64,000 bases of DNA from Flavobacterium sp. SUN052 (GCF_028867935.1 NZ_JAPQNS010000013.1:1-64000); one strand, 5' to 3'. Shown: positions 8,542-18,247, counted from the first letter of the stretch. Notes: a model not told the origin generated them from the sequence alone. Translations and numbers: made by a program.

Positions 8542-10743
8542 TTACAATGTATACTTCAGGGCCACATTCACAATGCGCCCTTCCAACGGTGCCCAGATGG
8601 GACGAAAGGAAGGTTGTTGGGCTGGGTTCGAGCCTAGTACAACGGTTTCGTAATTGGCCTGTTTGACATTGAACATATTTTCGGCATTCAGCACCAGCCG
8701 CCAGTGATCGTTATAATGGTACTCGGCCGCTCCCGCAAAGAACCAGTAGTTGGCCACTTTCTGGTTGTTGTAGAGGTACTGCGAACCGACGTAACTGGTT
8801 TCGATACCAAACCGAAAATGCTCGTTCTCCCAGGCGAGGGTCGTCGAAAATTTGTCCTGGGGAGCCAGCGGCAGATAGGTATTATCGGTCGGTCCGTTGC
8901 GTCGGGCCAGCGTGTGGTTATAGCCGAAGTACAATTCGTAGGCTTTGTATTCGAGCCGGACATAGGTGTCGGTGCCTACGCTGAAGATAGTATAAGGAGC
9001 ATTGATCAACTGCGTATAGGCTCCCAGGTTACTCGACTGGCTTGAAAAGACGGAGACCACTGGCGAGCTTATATAGGTATAATACAATGCCTGATCGACC
9101 TGTACCGAAAAACCACTCTCAAAACTTTTCGCGTACGCAACATCAATATTGGTCCCCACCGACCGTTCGGCCTTCACCGTGGCAACGTCAATGGGTAACA
9201 AGCGGGGGAATATCAAACTAACATTGAGCGCACCGGGGGTCTGGTTCACAAAGAGGTTGGGCGTTTTATAGCCCGTTCCTACGCTCCATCGGATAGTCCA
9301 CGGATCCGAGGGCTTGAGTTTTACCAAAAGTCGGGGCAGCAGAAAATTCCCGAACGTGTTGTGGTGATCTACTCGCAAACCTGCGTGAATCGCTACTGTT
9401 TCACTGACCTGCCAATCATCTTGCACAAACCCGCCCATGGTGTTGTAGGTGTAATCTACAAGCCGGGTACTATCAGACTTTTTGTGAAAGGCTTCTAACG
9501 TCAGGTTGGCACCCATAATGAGCTGGTGCTTTCCCAAACGAGTTACGTTATTAGCTTCCAGATAAATGGACGATTGCCGCCCATCAGACAGTTTTTGATA
9601 GTCCGTGTTTTGCCGGTTAAACGTACTGACGGCCCCTTTGACCGTCAGCGTGTTGGTTTTACACGTTGAATGACTCGCGTTAAAATTAACGGTATGCCGT
9701 TGTAGATCGGTGATGTTTTTGTAGCCATTGGGCAATATCCCTTCGAGTGCTGGCAGGTATCCCCCTTCGCGGTGTTCCGTTGTGAAGGCATATCCCAGGT
9801 CGAATTTGGTATGGTCGGAGGGATTCCAGAAAAATTTAGGGTGGAGATTGAACTGCTTAATTTGTGGGCTATCTGTAAACCCATCGCCCGTGACATCAAC
9901 GGCCTGTTGATTAGTGTAGCCGCTGAACAGGGTTAAGCCCGTTTTGCCGTAGCGCTGTGAATAATAGGCATTGAGGTTGGTTTCTTTCAGGTTCGAACGA
10001 TTGAGCAGGGCGGTAAATTCGGGCTTGTCGGAGTGAGGTGTTTTCGAAACGATATTAATCAGTCCACCAATGGCCCCACCGCCATAAAGAGTTGAAACGG
10101 ACCCCTTGATCACCTCAATTTGTTTTAAGTCTAGGGGTGGAATCTGCAAAACACCCAGGTTCCCGGAAAAGCCCTCATATAAAGGCAACCCATCGTGTAG
10201 AATCTGGGTGTATTTGGGATCGAGACCCTGCATTCGGATGGCCTGGTTTCCATTAACGGCTGAAGTTCGCTGCACGTGAATAATCGAAATATCGCCCAAA
10301 ATGCTACTGACATTGCCTGGCACCACCGCGCTTTCTTCACCCATATCTTCCTGTCCCAGCACTTCAACCTTGATCGGTAAGTCTTCAAGGCGTGAGTTCG
10401 TACGGGTAGCGGTAACCGTCACTTCGTCGAGTGATTCATCTTGGCTGCGGAGTGGAAAAACAAGCGTATCGCTCCCAGCCGTTATTGGGACGGATGCGGT
10501 CTCGTACCCAATAGCACTTACGGTGAGCGCCGTAACATTGGCAGGCAGACTAGGCATGACTGCATTCCCCTTCACATCGGTGACGGCTCCTACGACAGGT
10601 TGAATTCCTGAGGGCGTTCGAATAGTGGCCCCGATGACAGGCTGGTGAGTAGTACTGTCTTCAATCTGGATAATCCGATTCGCTTGGCCGAACACCGGCG
10701 CGGTGGCTAGCAGGAGCCATGCAACTAGATTACGTTTGTTCAT
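8542..10743 (-). CDS. TonB-dependent receptor with carboxypeptidase-like N-domain
   Basis: This 733-residue outer-membrane gated channel has a signal peptide (1-19, ending VFGQA). A carboxypeptidase regulatory-like domain follows (about 23-105, with GATIRTPSG and SAIGYETASV), then a TonB-box-like DEVTVTATR, a plug domain (about 118-225, with YGGGAIGGLINIVSK) and a 22-strand-type barrel ending NVALKYTL. Such receptors import iron chelates, cobalamin or other scarce ligands using TonB energy. The ligand is not evident. A Rieske protein gene lies upstream on the same strand, but 530 bp apart. Confidence 0.92.
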   Translation of the reverse strand: MNKRNLVAWLLLATAPVFGQANRIIQIEDSTTHQPVIGATIRTPSGIQPVVGAVTDVKGNAVMPSLPANVTALTVSAIGYETASVPITAGSDTLVFPLRSQDESLDEVTVTATRTNSRLEDLPIKVEVLGQEDMGEESAVVPGNVSSILGDISIIHVQRTSAVNGNQAIRMQGLDPKYTQILHDGLPLYEGFSGNLGVLQIPPLDLKQIEVIKGSVSTLYGGGAIGGLINIVSKTPHSDKPEFTALLNRSNLKETNLNAYYSQRYGKTGLTLFSGYTNQQAVDVTGDGFTDSPQIKQFNLHPKFFWNPSDHTKFDLGYAFTTEHREGGYLPALEGILPNGYKNITDLQRHTVNFNASHSTCKTNTLTVKGAVSTFNRQNTDYQKLSDGRQSSIYLEANNVTRLGKHQLIMGANLTLEAFHKKSDSTRLVDYTYNTMGGFVQDDWQVSETVAIHAGLRVDHHNTFGNFLLPRLLVKLKPSDPWTIRWSVGTGYKTPNLFVNQTPGALNVSLIFPRLLPIDVATVKAERSVGTNIDVAYAKSFESGFSVQVDQALYYTYISSPVVSVFSSQSSNLGAYTQLINAPYTIFSVGTDTYVRLEYKAYELYFGYNHTLARRNGPTDNTYLPLAPQDKFSTTLAWENEHFRFGIETSYVGSQYLYNNQKVANYWFFAGAAEYHYNDHWRLVLNAENMFNVKQANYETVVLGSNPAQQPSFRPIWAPLEGRIVNVALKYTL

Positions 10744-11273
10744 TCGCTACATAATTTGCTGGCAAGATTCGAAACGAATTGTGAAGCAATTCTGAAGCAC
10801 TGATTTCTTTGATTCATCGAACGAGGATAACTCTTGCAAAACGTACGGCACTGCCCGCCCGGACAATTCGCCACACCATTACTGTTGATAATTCCGGTTG
10901 AGCACGGACCGAATAGCCAGCTAAAGAGCGTTCAGCATTGTGGAGAGTCAAAAAAGCCTATTCATGTGAAGAGGATGCACTGCTCAAAAAGTCAATCTCG
11001 TAAGCGGTTGGACGCATTGATTACTGAGACGACATCGCTTCAGCGACCCAGTTGATCCTTTATTTTAGCAAAAACAGCCCATTCGTCACCATAGAATCAG
11101 TCTCAACTGAACAAAAGTAGTAACGTAAATCATTAGTTACTGGCTTGTTACAAATGCGCTCATGTAGTACCCTATATGCTGCTATTCAGGGTTGGTTGTC
11201 AAACATACCGACGGGAATCTAATCGGGTTCCACTGTATCGGGCAAATGGAAAACCGGTTCGCTCGGATACCCC
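10744..11273. other. 530-bp non-coding region
   Basis: The receptor gene start lies at the left edge and the Rieske gene stop at the right. Short frames exist on both strands, but none has a recognisable domain or a convincing start. The region presumably carries the receptor promoter; no iron-box-like palindrome was recognised. Confidence 0.5.
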
Positions 11274-11777
11274 TTATTCTGTTATGTGCAGCATATTTTT
11301 ATCGGCGCTGAGCGTACTGATAAGCAGCATTTGGGGACGGTTGGGCGGAGGCCCCTTCACACTACCATCGATATTAAAGAGTCCGCCGTGCCACTGGCAG
11401 CGGAAATCATTCTGACTCAGCCGATACCATAGCGGACCACCGTCGTGCGAGCATTCGTTCAGTAAGGCCACATAATGCCCGTTTTGGGTAGAGGCCACTA
11501 CCACCCCGCCTGCCGTCACGAATTGCCCTACGGTCGTTAGTTTGGAATTGGCGGGCTTTGTCAGATCAATCGTGAAGTCAATCTTCCCCCCATTTGGGTC
11601 CGCATTGCCAACAAAAACCGCAATTGAGTTAGTCCCATCGCTAGGCGCTATAGTGGCCAGGTTAGCAGGCTTAGAACATGCCTGAAAATAGAGCGCTGAA
11701 AGGGCCGTTGTGCCCAGTCCGAGACTGCGCAAGAAGGCAGCGCGGCTAATGGATTCGGTCGTTGGCTGGTAAGCCAT
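11274..11777 (-). CDS. Rieske [2Fe-2S] domain lipoprotein
   Basis: This is a 167-residue electron-transfer protein with one Rieske domain. The cluster ligands are visible as C109-S-H111 (ECSHDGGPLWY) and C127-Q-W-H130 (RCQWHGGLF). The N-terminus (ISRAAFLRSLGLGTTALSALYFQACSK) looks like an export signal ending in a lipobox with Cys34, although the twin-arginine pair is imperfect. The ATG at 11777 is preferred over an upstream start at 11804 because it places the signal at the N-terminus. No partner oxidoreductase is adjacent, so its redox partner is unknown. Confidence 0.85.
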   Translation of the reverse strand: MAYQPTTESISRAAFLRSLGLGTTALSALYFQACSKPANLATIAPSDGTNSIAVFVGNADPNGGKIDFTIDLTKPANSKLTTVGQFVTAGGVVVASTQNGHYVALLNECSHDGGPLWYRLSQNDFRCQWHGGLFNIDGSVKGPPPNRPQMLLISTLSADKNMLHITE

Positions 11778-11911
11778 AGAGTGGTGGTAGCATAAATTCA
11801 ACAAAGATCAGTCCGCAAAACTCATCCCGCGTTAAGCTACTGTTAACAAATGGTTGAAACGGATAAAACCCATTTACCGCTTGCACCCGTGGCCGATGTC
11901 TGACTCTAGCT

Positions 11912-12106
11912 TTACCGCTGCTGCAAACCACTCATGACTAACCAGTGCGTTCCATAACCCAGCAGGAAACCAATGAGTAATCCCAGCACCATCAATACAA
12001 GTGCCGCTCGATATGCATAGCGATAATACTCTTTTTCCTGGGGAGGCATAGGCTGGTAGCTCCGATTCAGCCCGTACGGTACTGGATCAACAATGAATAA
12101 GTCCAC
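11912..12106 (-). CDS. Small single-pass membrane protein
   Basis: This 64-residue protein has a soluble N-terminus with a Pro-rich stretch (SYQPMPPQEKEYYRYAYR) and one clear membrane helix (ALVLMVLGLLIGFLLGY). No family is recognised. It lies about 130 bp upstream of the Rieske gene on the same strand and might share its transcript. The clean helix and lack of an overlapping better frame favour a real gene. Confidence 0.5.
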   Translation of the reverse strand: MDLFIVDPVPYGLNRSYQPMPPQEKEYYRYAYRAALVLMVLGLLIGFLLGYGTHWLVMSGLQQR

Positions 12107-12245
12107 TAGAAAAGTGATCTACCTACTCCAAGGAGTGATAGTTGGTGCAGAAACTAGGTATTAATCAGGTAAACTGTCATTGCTATACCAAACGTTCCCA
12201 ACCTGTTTGTGACCTACCCCCACAGGGGTCTTATACCAGTTGCCT

Positions 12246-12470
12246 GGTTCCAACTACCGAAGCGGACAGTCCCGGTGCGATACCGTGCCGTTGCAGCCAG
12301 ATATCAACTAGCTATCTTTAGTCAACCGAAAAAGTGTAAATCAGCTATAAATAGGAGCCGCACCGGAATGCCGGACCACGGCGTACCGGCCGTAGCGATG
12401 GATTTTTTGAATCACTAAAACCATACGTTTTCATTTGACCATTCGGTAAAAAAGGGAGCTTTTATGGCTA
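12246..12470. repeat. Possible decayed copy of the 36-bp-TIR miniature element
   Basis: The sequence from 12246 (GGTTCCAACTACCGAAGCGG) resembles the left end of the intact element at 34335 (GGTTGCAACTACCAAAGCGG). Further on, around 12420-12470, a stretch resembles that element's interior near 34430-34480. GC-rich DNA is interposed and no right end is visible, so the copy would be old and rearranged. Confidence 0.3.
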
Positions 12471-12669
12471 AAAACCAGCGAATTAAGAGATACTCACTTT
12501 TTAGTATCTGTTCAACGTCATCAGTAGCATACGGCTCAAACTTATTGTCTATAAAACGCGCATAGCTACCCTCTAACATAAATAAAGATCCTCCTGGCAG
12601 GCTTGCTGGGGATAGCCCATAACTACTAAGGGGTGGGAATAAATGCACCAAATCGCTCCACTCCCTCAA
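12415..12669 (-). CDS. Hypothetical protein
   Basis: An 84-codon frame with no recognised domain. Its last 25 codons coincide with DNA resembling the interior of the miniature element at 34335-34542, so the C-terminus may be transposon-derived. No clear promoter was seen. It could be a gene remnant. Confidence 0.25.
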   Translation of the reverse strand: MREWSDLVHLFPPLSSYGLSPASLPGGSLFMLEGSYARFIDNKFEPYATDDVEQILKSEYLLIRWFLAIKAPFFTEWSNENVWF

Positions 12670-12746
12670 ATCTTGCCAGATGGGGTTGTCAATATAGCTA
12701 TCTTGAGCAACGATGCTTTCTCAGTGGCCAGACCGATAACAAACTC

Positions 12747-13355
12747 ATGAAACTTACTTGGAGTACACTCCTGTTTATCCTGCTTGGTATGGCCAATTGG
12801 GCCTCAGGACAATCACCCGCCAAAGCCCCCAGTAAAGAGCAGGAAACGATGGCTCAACTGCTGGACTATTCCAGGCCAGGCCCTCAGCATGCCATCCTGG
12901 CCAGTCTGGTTGGAAGCTGGGCTTTTCAGGACAAGAACCTGCCATTTGTGAAAGGAACCCTGGTCCGAACAGCCATTTTTGAAGGGCGTTTCTTTCAGGT
13001 AGCGATTACTGGGGGCCAACTGCCAATTCCCATTGCGGATGGCAAAACCAAGCTGGCCAACTATCAGGGTTTAGAGATTGAAGGCTATGATAATGTTAGG
13101 CAACGCTACGTGACCACGGCCCTCAACAACCACATCGGTAGCGATGAGGCCCAACAAATGGGCCAGTATGACGCCCAAAGCAACGTTTTCACCTACGAGT
13201 GGGAACAGGAGTTAGTACCGGGTTTAAAGCAAAAACACCGGAAAATAGTGCATCTGATTGACCCGAATCAGTATAGCGAGACGTACTATGAGGATCAAAA
13301 CGGTACTCTGAAAAAGACCAGAGAATTGATGTATAGCAAAACCATGGCCAAATGA
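12747..13355 (+). CDS. DUF1579-like secreted protein
   Basis: About 202 residues starting MKLTWSTLLFILLGMANWASGQ, a signal peptide, which decides the start over an upstream in-frame codon at 12633. The body has the DUF1579-type sequence LASLVGSWAFQDKN, EGRFFQVAITG, LEIEGYDNVRQRYVTTALNNHIGS and a Tyr/Glu-rich end. Family members are periplasmic lipocalin-like proteins of unknown function. The stop overlaps the preceding region of the next gene, so both probably form a two-gene unit. Confidence 0.7.
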   Translation: MKLTWSTLLFILLGMANWASGQSPAKAPSKEQETMAQLLDYSRPGPQHAILASLVGSWAFQDKNLPFVKGTLVRTAIFEGRFFQVAITGGQLPIPIADGKTKLANYQGLEIEGYDNVRQRYVTTALNNHIGSDEAQQMGQYDAQSNVFTYEWEQELVPGLKQKHRKIVHLIDPNQYSETYYEDQNGTLKKTRELMYSKTMAK

Positions 13356-13438
13356 GGACTCAGGCACATGATCACAACCCGCAACGTTTCGTCCACCACC
13401 TTCAGCAAGACTTGGCCCACGTATCGATTTATATGCTG

Positions 13439-13927
13439 ATGAAACGCTCTAGTCTATTGCTTCTCCTAAGCCTGGGTTTGGCATCACTGGCCCAGGCCCA
13501 AACCCGTGATGAAACGGCGGTGAGGTCATTGATAGACCGCTTCAATGCCGCCTTCAATGCGCACGATACCAAAGCCTTTGCCGCAAGCTTTACCCCCGAT
13601 GCTGACTTCACCAATTGGGTGGGTCAGTCGGCCCACGGACGGGCCGAAATTGAATCATTTCACCTACCCATATTTACCATCGTCTATAAAAATGGCGTGC
13701 AGACCATAAAGGCAGCTAAAATCCGCTTTATCCGTCCTGATGTGGCCTCAGTGGATGTTCAAACGGAGGTTACAGGGGGGAAGACCTTTGATGGCAAAGA
13801 GGCTGGGGTGATAAAATTTTTACTGAACTGGACAACTACCAAAGAATCCGATGGGCAGTGGTTAATTAAGGTGATGCATAACACCCGGCTACTCGATGAG
13901 GGCATCCCCCCAGTCTATAAGAAATAA
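13439..13927 (+). CDS. SnoaL/DUF4440-type NTF2-fold secreted protein
   Basis: The protein starts MKRSSLLLLLSLGLASLAQAQ, a signal peptide. It then has the NTF2-like pattern DETAVRSLIDRFNAAFNAHDTKAFAASFTPDADFTNWVGQSAHGRAEI and a C-terminal sheet (WLIKVMHNTRLL). It matches the SgcJ/EcaC-type branch of the fold, which binds small ligands. No catalytic residues can be assigned. ATGs at 13433 and 13439 both fit. It follows the DUF1579 gene closely on the same strand. Confidence 0.75.
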   Translation: MKRSSLLLLLSLGLASLAQAQTRDETAVRSLIDRFNAAFNAHDTKAFAASFTPDADFTNWVGQSAHGRAEIESFHLPIFTIVYKNGVQTIKAAKIRFIRPDVASVDVQTEVTGGKTFDGKEAGVIKFLLNWTTTKESDGQWLIKVMHNTRLLDEGIPPVYKK

Positions 13928-13994
13928 GCAGTCACTTAAGTAAGACTCAATAATATCATCGCGAATCATCAGCCTTGAAGACGCGCGTGGTCGG

Positions 13995-14177
13995 TTGTAT
14001 CGCTATTACAAGCATGAGTTCTACCGAGTGACGGCAGTCAACGACTTGGTTCGCTACGTCGTCACGCGCCCTAATGGCGGGGGTGTAGTTAACACCCGTT
14101 ACTTCAGTCGAGACTTGGATAGTGCGCTGTATTGGCGTAAAGCCAAGGCCCGCCGTGATTCAAGCCAAGCACTTTAG
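13995..14177 (+). CDS. Small hypothetical protein
   Basis: A 60-residue frame beginning at a TTG and open further upstream without an ATG. The composition is Arg/Tyr-rich (YRYYKHEFYRVT...YFSRDLDSALYWRKAKARRD) and no family is recognised. It may be the tail of a lost gene. Confidence 0.3.
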   Translation: MYRYYKHEFYRVTAVNDLVRYVVTRPNGGGVVNTRYFSRDLDSALYWRKAKARRDSSQAL

Positions 14178-14277
14178 TGGCTATCAAAAGGAAACCCATT
14201 CAATAGGCTTGTTCTTCTTGCCAATCCTGTTTCGTACTTGTTTAAGCTTACTACTATCCTTTAAACTTGCTATTTAG

Positions 14278-14348
14278 GCGTTTGGCAAAGGATTACTTGT
14301 CGTACTTACTAGAGTAGTACGAAAAGTAATCTTTGTCGCATCAAACGC
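14278..14348. repeat. Long imperfect inverted repeat
   Basis: A 71-bp near-palindrome running from GCGTTTGGCAAAGGATTAC to a matching reverse copy ending CATCAAACGC, with a small loop near 14308-14313. The arms are about 30 bp with a few mismatches and a short bulge. It lies between two genes and could be a two-way transcription end or a tiny mobile element. Confidence 0.6.
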
Positions 14349-14426
14349 CCGAAATACGGATACGCCAATCTCTCATCGTCTCAAGTGGGAGCCTTTTAAG
14401 CGACAATGCTCCTAGATTTCAATCGC

Positions 14427-15920
14427 TCAGACCTTAGCCCGTTTTTCTGCCCAATTAAAGCCATTGCCACTGTAAAGCCAAACTACACGGGTAAGTACAA
14501 TGGCCAGATTCAAGAGGGCGATCAGGCTCAATCCCAGGATAACATCGGGCATCATCAAATAAATACGTTCCCAGTTTAATACCCGGCCACTCACAGCCGT
14601 AAGCAGCGACGGAATAAGCAACAACGTAAGCAAGGGAAGCAAGCGAACCCCTAAAAACAGCCAGGAGCGCCAAACAGCGCGCTGCTCATACTGTTGACGC
14701 CAGTAGCCAAGCCCCAAAAGCCGTCGGATGGCTAGACCAATGAACAGCGCCAAAATAAGTCCTACGCCAATGGGCAAAAACCAATCGGGAAATGTGGGTA
14801 CCTGCGGCTCCTGCCCGGCCAGAATCTCGGCCACACCCTGTAGAAAGGAATGGTAATCAATATAGGGATTAAGGCCACTGTTGAAGAGCATCACCACACC
14901 GTACCCCTCTTTAGGGAGTAAAAGCTGCTCAGCACTGTAGGTCCACAGAATGCCGCTGTGGTACAGACTTGAATCAGGTCCTACTATCCAGCCCATGCCG
15001 TAATGCATCGACGTTTGGGCAGGAGTATGCATCTGGGTCATGGCATGTTGACTCAGTAAGTGGGTTTTACCAATACGTCCATGCGCTAGTTGCAGACTGA
15101 GCCAGTGCGCCATATCGTTGACCGTAGAATGCATCCCGGCAGCTCCCTCCACAAACCAATCCGGCTCACGCATGGCCAGGGGTTGTCCCAGTACGAAAAT
15201 ATGCCCCGTCTCGATCCGATCCGAACCCGTATAAAATGACTTAGTAGCCGACCCATCCTGGGTATGGCTCATTCGCAACGGCTTGAAAATGTGTCGCTGT
15301 AAATAGTCAGCGAAGGATTCATGACTGACCGATTCCACAACCTTGGCCAGCAGTCGGTAGTTGGGGTTATGGTAATGAAACTGGTTGCCTGGCTCACTGA
15401 CGAGTCGGGCGCTGTTGAGCTGAGCCGTCGCTTCATCCAACGAAGCAGGTTGCTGGTGAAACGCTAATTCGGGAAAACTGGTATCGGCTAGCCCACTGGT
15501 TTGATGCAATACCTGTCGGATGGTTATGGACTGGCCCCGCCTGTCTGCTGTGGCAAAGGAAGGGAGGTAGTCATTAACAGGCGCATCGAGCGAAATCCGG
15601 CCCGCATTGACCAACTGCATAATGGCCATGGCGGTAAAGGCTTTACTCAGGGAAGCAATGGCAAAGGGTGTATTGGCCCTAACGGGTGTGTTGGCACCGG
15701 TAACCCCATAGCCTTTCGACAGCAGCACTGTATCGTTATGAACCAGGGCAATGGCCAAGCCTGGAACGCTGCTTTTGGCCAGACGTGCCTGAAGGTAGTG
15801 ATCTATTTTGTCGACCACTGATTGGGCATGGCTCGTACTCGTACGCATGGAAAGCGTAAAGCCTAGTAGCAGCATAAAGGCCGGTCGTATTGAGTGGATC
15901 TTCAGGGTGAAACGGAGCAT
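14427..15920 (-). CDS. Beta-lactamase-family serine hydrolase with C-terminal membrane helices
   Basis: This 497-residue protein has a signal peptide (about 10-33). Its class C beta-lactamase/esterase fold has the catalytic S90-L-S-K93, the Y183-H-N185 motif and a third H-S-G motif in LYHSGILWTYS. Three to four hydrophobic helices fill the C-terminus (about 385-490), anchoring the enzyme in the membrane. Members of this S12 family act as peptidases, esterases or D-aminopeptidases rather than drug-hydrolysing enzymes. The substrate is unknown. It stands alone between a hairpin and a regulator gene. Confidence 0.88.
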   Translation of the reverse strand: MLRFTLKIHSIRPAFMLLLGFTLSMRTSTSHAQSVVDKIDHYLQARLAKSSVPGLAIALVHNDTVLLSKGYGVTGANTPVRANTPFAIASLSKAFTAMAIMQLVNAGRISLDAPVNDYLPSFATADRRGQSITIRQVLHQTSGLADTSFPELAFHQQPASLDEATAQLNSARLVSEPGNQFHYHNPNYRLLAKVVESVSHESFADYLQRHIFKPLRMSHTQDGSATKSFYTGSDRIETGHIFVLGQPLAMREPDWFVEGAAGMHSTVNDMAHWLSLQLAHGRIGKTHLLSQHAMTQMHTPAQTSMHYGMGWIVGPDSSLYHSGILWTYSAEQLLLPKEGYGVVMLFNSGLNPYIDYHSFLQGVAEILAGQEPQVPTFPDWFLPIGVGLILALFIGLAIRRLLGLGYWRQQYEQRAVWRSWLFLGVRLLPLLTLLLIPSLLTAVSGRVLNWERIYLMMPDVILGLSLIALLNLAIVLTRVVWLYSGNGFNWAEKRAKV

Positions 15921-16005
15921 GGTAGCGTTTAGACGGTCAACCCAACAAAATTCCCCCCGAAAAGATCATCATCCATGTACATAGGTAAAGAAATCAGGCT
16001 TGTGG

Positions 16006-16596
16006 CTATTTCTTTCGGATCCGGCTTAGCTGGGTCGGGGTGATGCCCAAATACGAGGCAATGTGATACTGGGTAATCTGCTGTTCCAGGCCGGGGTAGA
16101 GTTGCTGAAAAAGTCGATACCGACTTTCCGCATCCAAGAGCACGATTTGGATTTCTTTCTGTTCTTTCTCGACGAAATACCGTTCGGCAAACCGTCGCCC
16201 GACTCGTTCTAAATCAGGACATGTGTCATAAAGCGCCGTGAAGCTCTGATAGTTGGCTTCCAGAAGTTGGCAGTCGGTTAAGGCCTGTTGACTAATCTGA
16301 TTGGGTTTGCCGGTAATCAAGGATGTATAGCTACCCGCAATGGAGGGAGCGACAAAGAAATGCTTGTTGTATTCGGTCCCGTGTTGATCGCGATAAAAAC
16401 CGCGAATCACCCCCGATTGGACAAAGGCAAACTGAGTAGCGAGTTGCCCCTCTTCCACAAAATAATCTCCCTTTTTCAACGTAGTTTGGGTAAAAAGGGG
16501 CTCTACTTGCTGCCAGGTTACCTCGCTGATGGGCGAGAGGGTGTCGAGAAATTGCTTTAGGGTGGCCAAAGTTATGGTAAGCAAGAATTGCAGCAA
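16006..16596 (-). CDS. Crp/Fnr-family transcriptional regulator
   Basis: About 190 residues with an N-terminal cyclic-nucleotide-binding beta-roll (LKKGDYFVEEGQLATQFAFVQSGVIRGFY) and a shortened C-terminal helix-turn-helix (QITQYHIASYLGITPTQLSRIRKK). This branch is common in Cytophagales and usually lacks the residues for cAMP contact. The frame opens at a TTG at 16596; a second TTG at 16569 is an alternative. It is divergent from nothing and lies just upstream of the hydrolase gene on the same strand. Confidence 0.85.
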   Translation of the reverse strand: MLQFLLTITLATLKQFLDTLSPISEVTWQQVEPLFTQTTLKKGDYFVEEGQLATQFAFVQSGVIRGFYRDQHGTEYNKHFFVAPSIAGSYTSLITGKPNQISQQALTDCQLLEANYQSFTALYDTCPDLERVGRRFAERYFVEKEQKEIQIVLLDAESRYRLFQQLYPGLEQQITQYHIASYLGITPTQLSRIRKK

Positions 16597-16903
16597 CGAA
16601 CCTACCCAAGAGTAGACCGAGAAACAAATGCAATACGATTCCGTCTATTATTTGGGATGGAGACGGCTTCGCTTAACAGGTTTACTCACTATAATCTTGA
16701 AAATTCACCGTCTCTTTAATCGCCCATTTCTTGAAGCAGATGTATGAAACTCCGTTCGTCTCACTTAGGAGCCTTTTTTGAGAATTTTCCTTTTGCAATG
16801 GCTCCCTGTTAGTTTAATTTCTGTCCATTGATAGCCCTTTGGTAGACCGCCACAACGGCTCAAATAGAGACCATGTGAATGAACTATACCTGGAAATTGG
16901 GCA
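16597..16903. other. 307-bp non-coding region
   Basis: It lies between the Crp/Fnr gene start and the stop of the SnoaL-like gene. It probably holds the regulator's promoter. No repeat or RNA structure stood out. Confidence 0.4.
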
Positions 16904-17341
16904 CTATTCCGGCAGTTTGCAACCCGCCACGTCTTGCTGCTTAAGTTGAGTTTCTAACAGAGTACCATTAATCTCAGCCCAATGCTCAATGATCTTTCCA
17001 TCCTCTACACGATAGAACCGGTAGCCGACTGTACTAACCTGGGCTCCCGTAGGATCGATACCACGCCAGGAGCCAATGTGAGTCATTAGCATCTTGACCT
17101 TGAGCATTGTCTTGGTATCTTCCGTTACTTGGTCTTCGATTAATGTCCGATGTGAAAATGACTCACTGGTCGCTTGAATCCAGGTTAGCAGACCACTGCG
17201 ATTGGGTGGTAAAGCTTTGGGGAGCGAATGATCGACGTAATTAGCATGAAGGTAGTCGTCTAGTTTATCATACTGTTGCTGATTCCAAACCTCTTCAATG
17301 AAGTTGATTGCCACTTGTTTGATTTGATTTATGTCCATCAT
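16904..17341 (-). CDS. SnoaL-like polyketide-cyclase family protein
   Basis: This 145-residue NTF2-fold protein has the SnoaL pattern: NFIEEVWNQQQYDKLDDYLHANYVDHS near the start, WIQATSESF, MTHIGSWRGIDPTG in the middle and YRFYRVEDGKIIEHWAEI toward the end. The family includes ester cyclases and many small-molecule-binding proteins. It lacks a signal peptide, so it acts in the cytoplasm. A second Crp/Fnr gene begins about 600 bp upstream on the same strand and ends 73 bp before this start, so that regulator may control it. Confidence 0.8.
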   Translation of the reverse strand: MMDINQIKQVAINFIEEVWNQQQYDKLDDYLHANYVDHSLPKALPPNRSGLLTWIQATSESFSHRTLIEDQVTEDTKTMLKVKMLMTHIGSWRGIDPTGAQVSTVGYRFYRVEDGKIIEHWAEINGTLLETQLKQQDVAGCKLPE

Positions 17342-17414
17342 GTTTAGTGTTTATCCGAGGCAAAAGTAGGACGACCATCGGAGAGATATGTGTGACAAAA
17401 ATCAAAAAACAAGC

Positions 17415-17969
17415 CTATTTCAAGCGACGTATCCGGCTTAAAGTTTCCCGACGAATACCCAAGAAGGAGGCTAAATGACTCAAGGATAGTCGTCGAATCA
17501 GGGAGGGTTGTCTCTGAACAAACAAATCATAGCGCTCTTTAGCCGAATAGAGTTTGAACCAGGATGCATACTCTTCTTGCTCTTCTAGAAGCATTTCTAG
17601 TAATGTCCGACCAAAGGCTTCCAATTGATGAGAGGCCCCATAAAGCTGTATCAATTCTCGTTTGGGAATGCCAATGACGGTTGATGGTTCGAGGGCCTGA
17701 ATTGTCAAGTCGCTTGGGCGCTCAGTGCGCAAACTTTTCAAATCAGTAATGAAGGCGTCTTCTGGCGTGAAGGCCACCGTGCGTTCGTCGCCTTCCTTGA
17801 TGTAGAAACTACGTAAAAGTCCGGTTTGTAGAAAGAAGATGTGTCGGCAAACCTGGCCAGGTTGCAAGATAGTCTCCCCTTTCTGAAGTTTATATTCTGT
17901 CGTGGCACGGCTAAAAAGTAGCCAGGTCTCTTCATCAAGTCGGATTAATCTCTTAAGTGAATCACACAT
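17415..17969 (-). CDS. Crp/Fnr-family transcriptional regulator
   Basis: 184 residues with a cyclic-nucleotide-binding-type beta-roll (LQKGETILQPGQVCRHIFFLQTGLLRSFY) and a C-terminal DNA-binding helix pair (LSLSHLASFLGIRRETLSRIRR). It is related to, but clearly distinct from, the regulator at 16006. It precedes the SnoaL-like gene on the same strand with a 73-bp gap. The ligand is unknown. Confidence 0.85.
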   Translation of the reverse strand: MCDSLKRLIRLDEETWLLFSRATTEYKLQKGETILQPGQVCRHIFFLQTGLLRSFYIKEGDERTVAFTPEDAFITDLKSLRTERPSDLTIQALEPSTVIGIPKRELIQLYGASHQLEAFGRTLLEMLLEEQEEYASWFKLYSAKERYDLFVQRQPSLIRRLSLSHLASFLGIRRETLSRIRRLK

Positions 17970-18247
17970 GACTGTTGAATAATATATTACCTGTAAACAA
18001 CGTACGGAACTTCAGGCTAATTGCCGTTTCAGTCAACTCCCGAAAGTGGAAGGGAATTCATGAACGTTCCAACGTCTCACTTCAACGAGCGTTTATGTAA
18101 GACAATACAGTTTTTAATATCTGTCAACTATAATCTGTTGCATACGGACTCCTGATCCGTGAAACTCAGTACACCACTTCCTAAAAGAGTTGAGAGCAGA
18201 ATACTATTTCTTCGTTCATTAGCCTACCCTTTATAACTCTAACTCCT

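Noticed and set aside
10834..11055. Small frame upstream of the TonB-dependent receptor
   Set aside because: No domain, odd composition and no promoter; likely chance.
12209..12418. 69-codon plus-strand frame
   Set aside because: It crosses the decayed element and GC-rich insert, has biased composition and matches no family.
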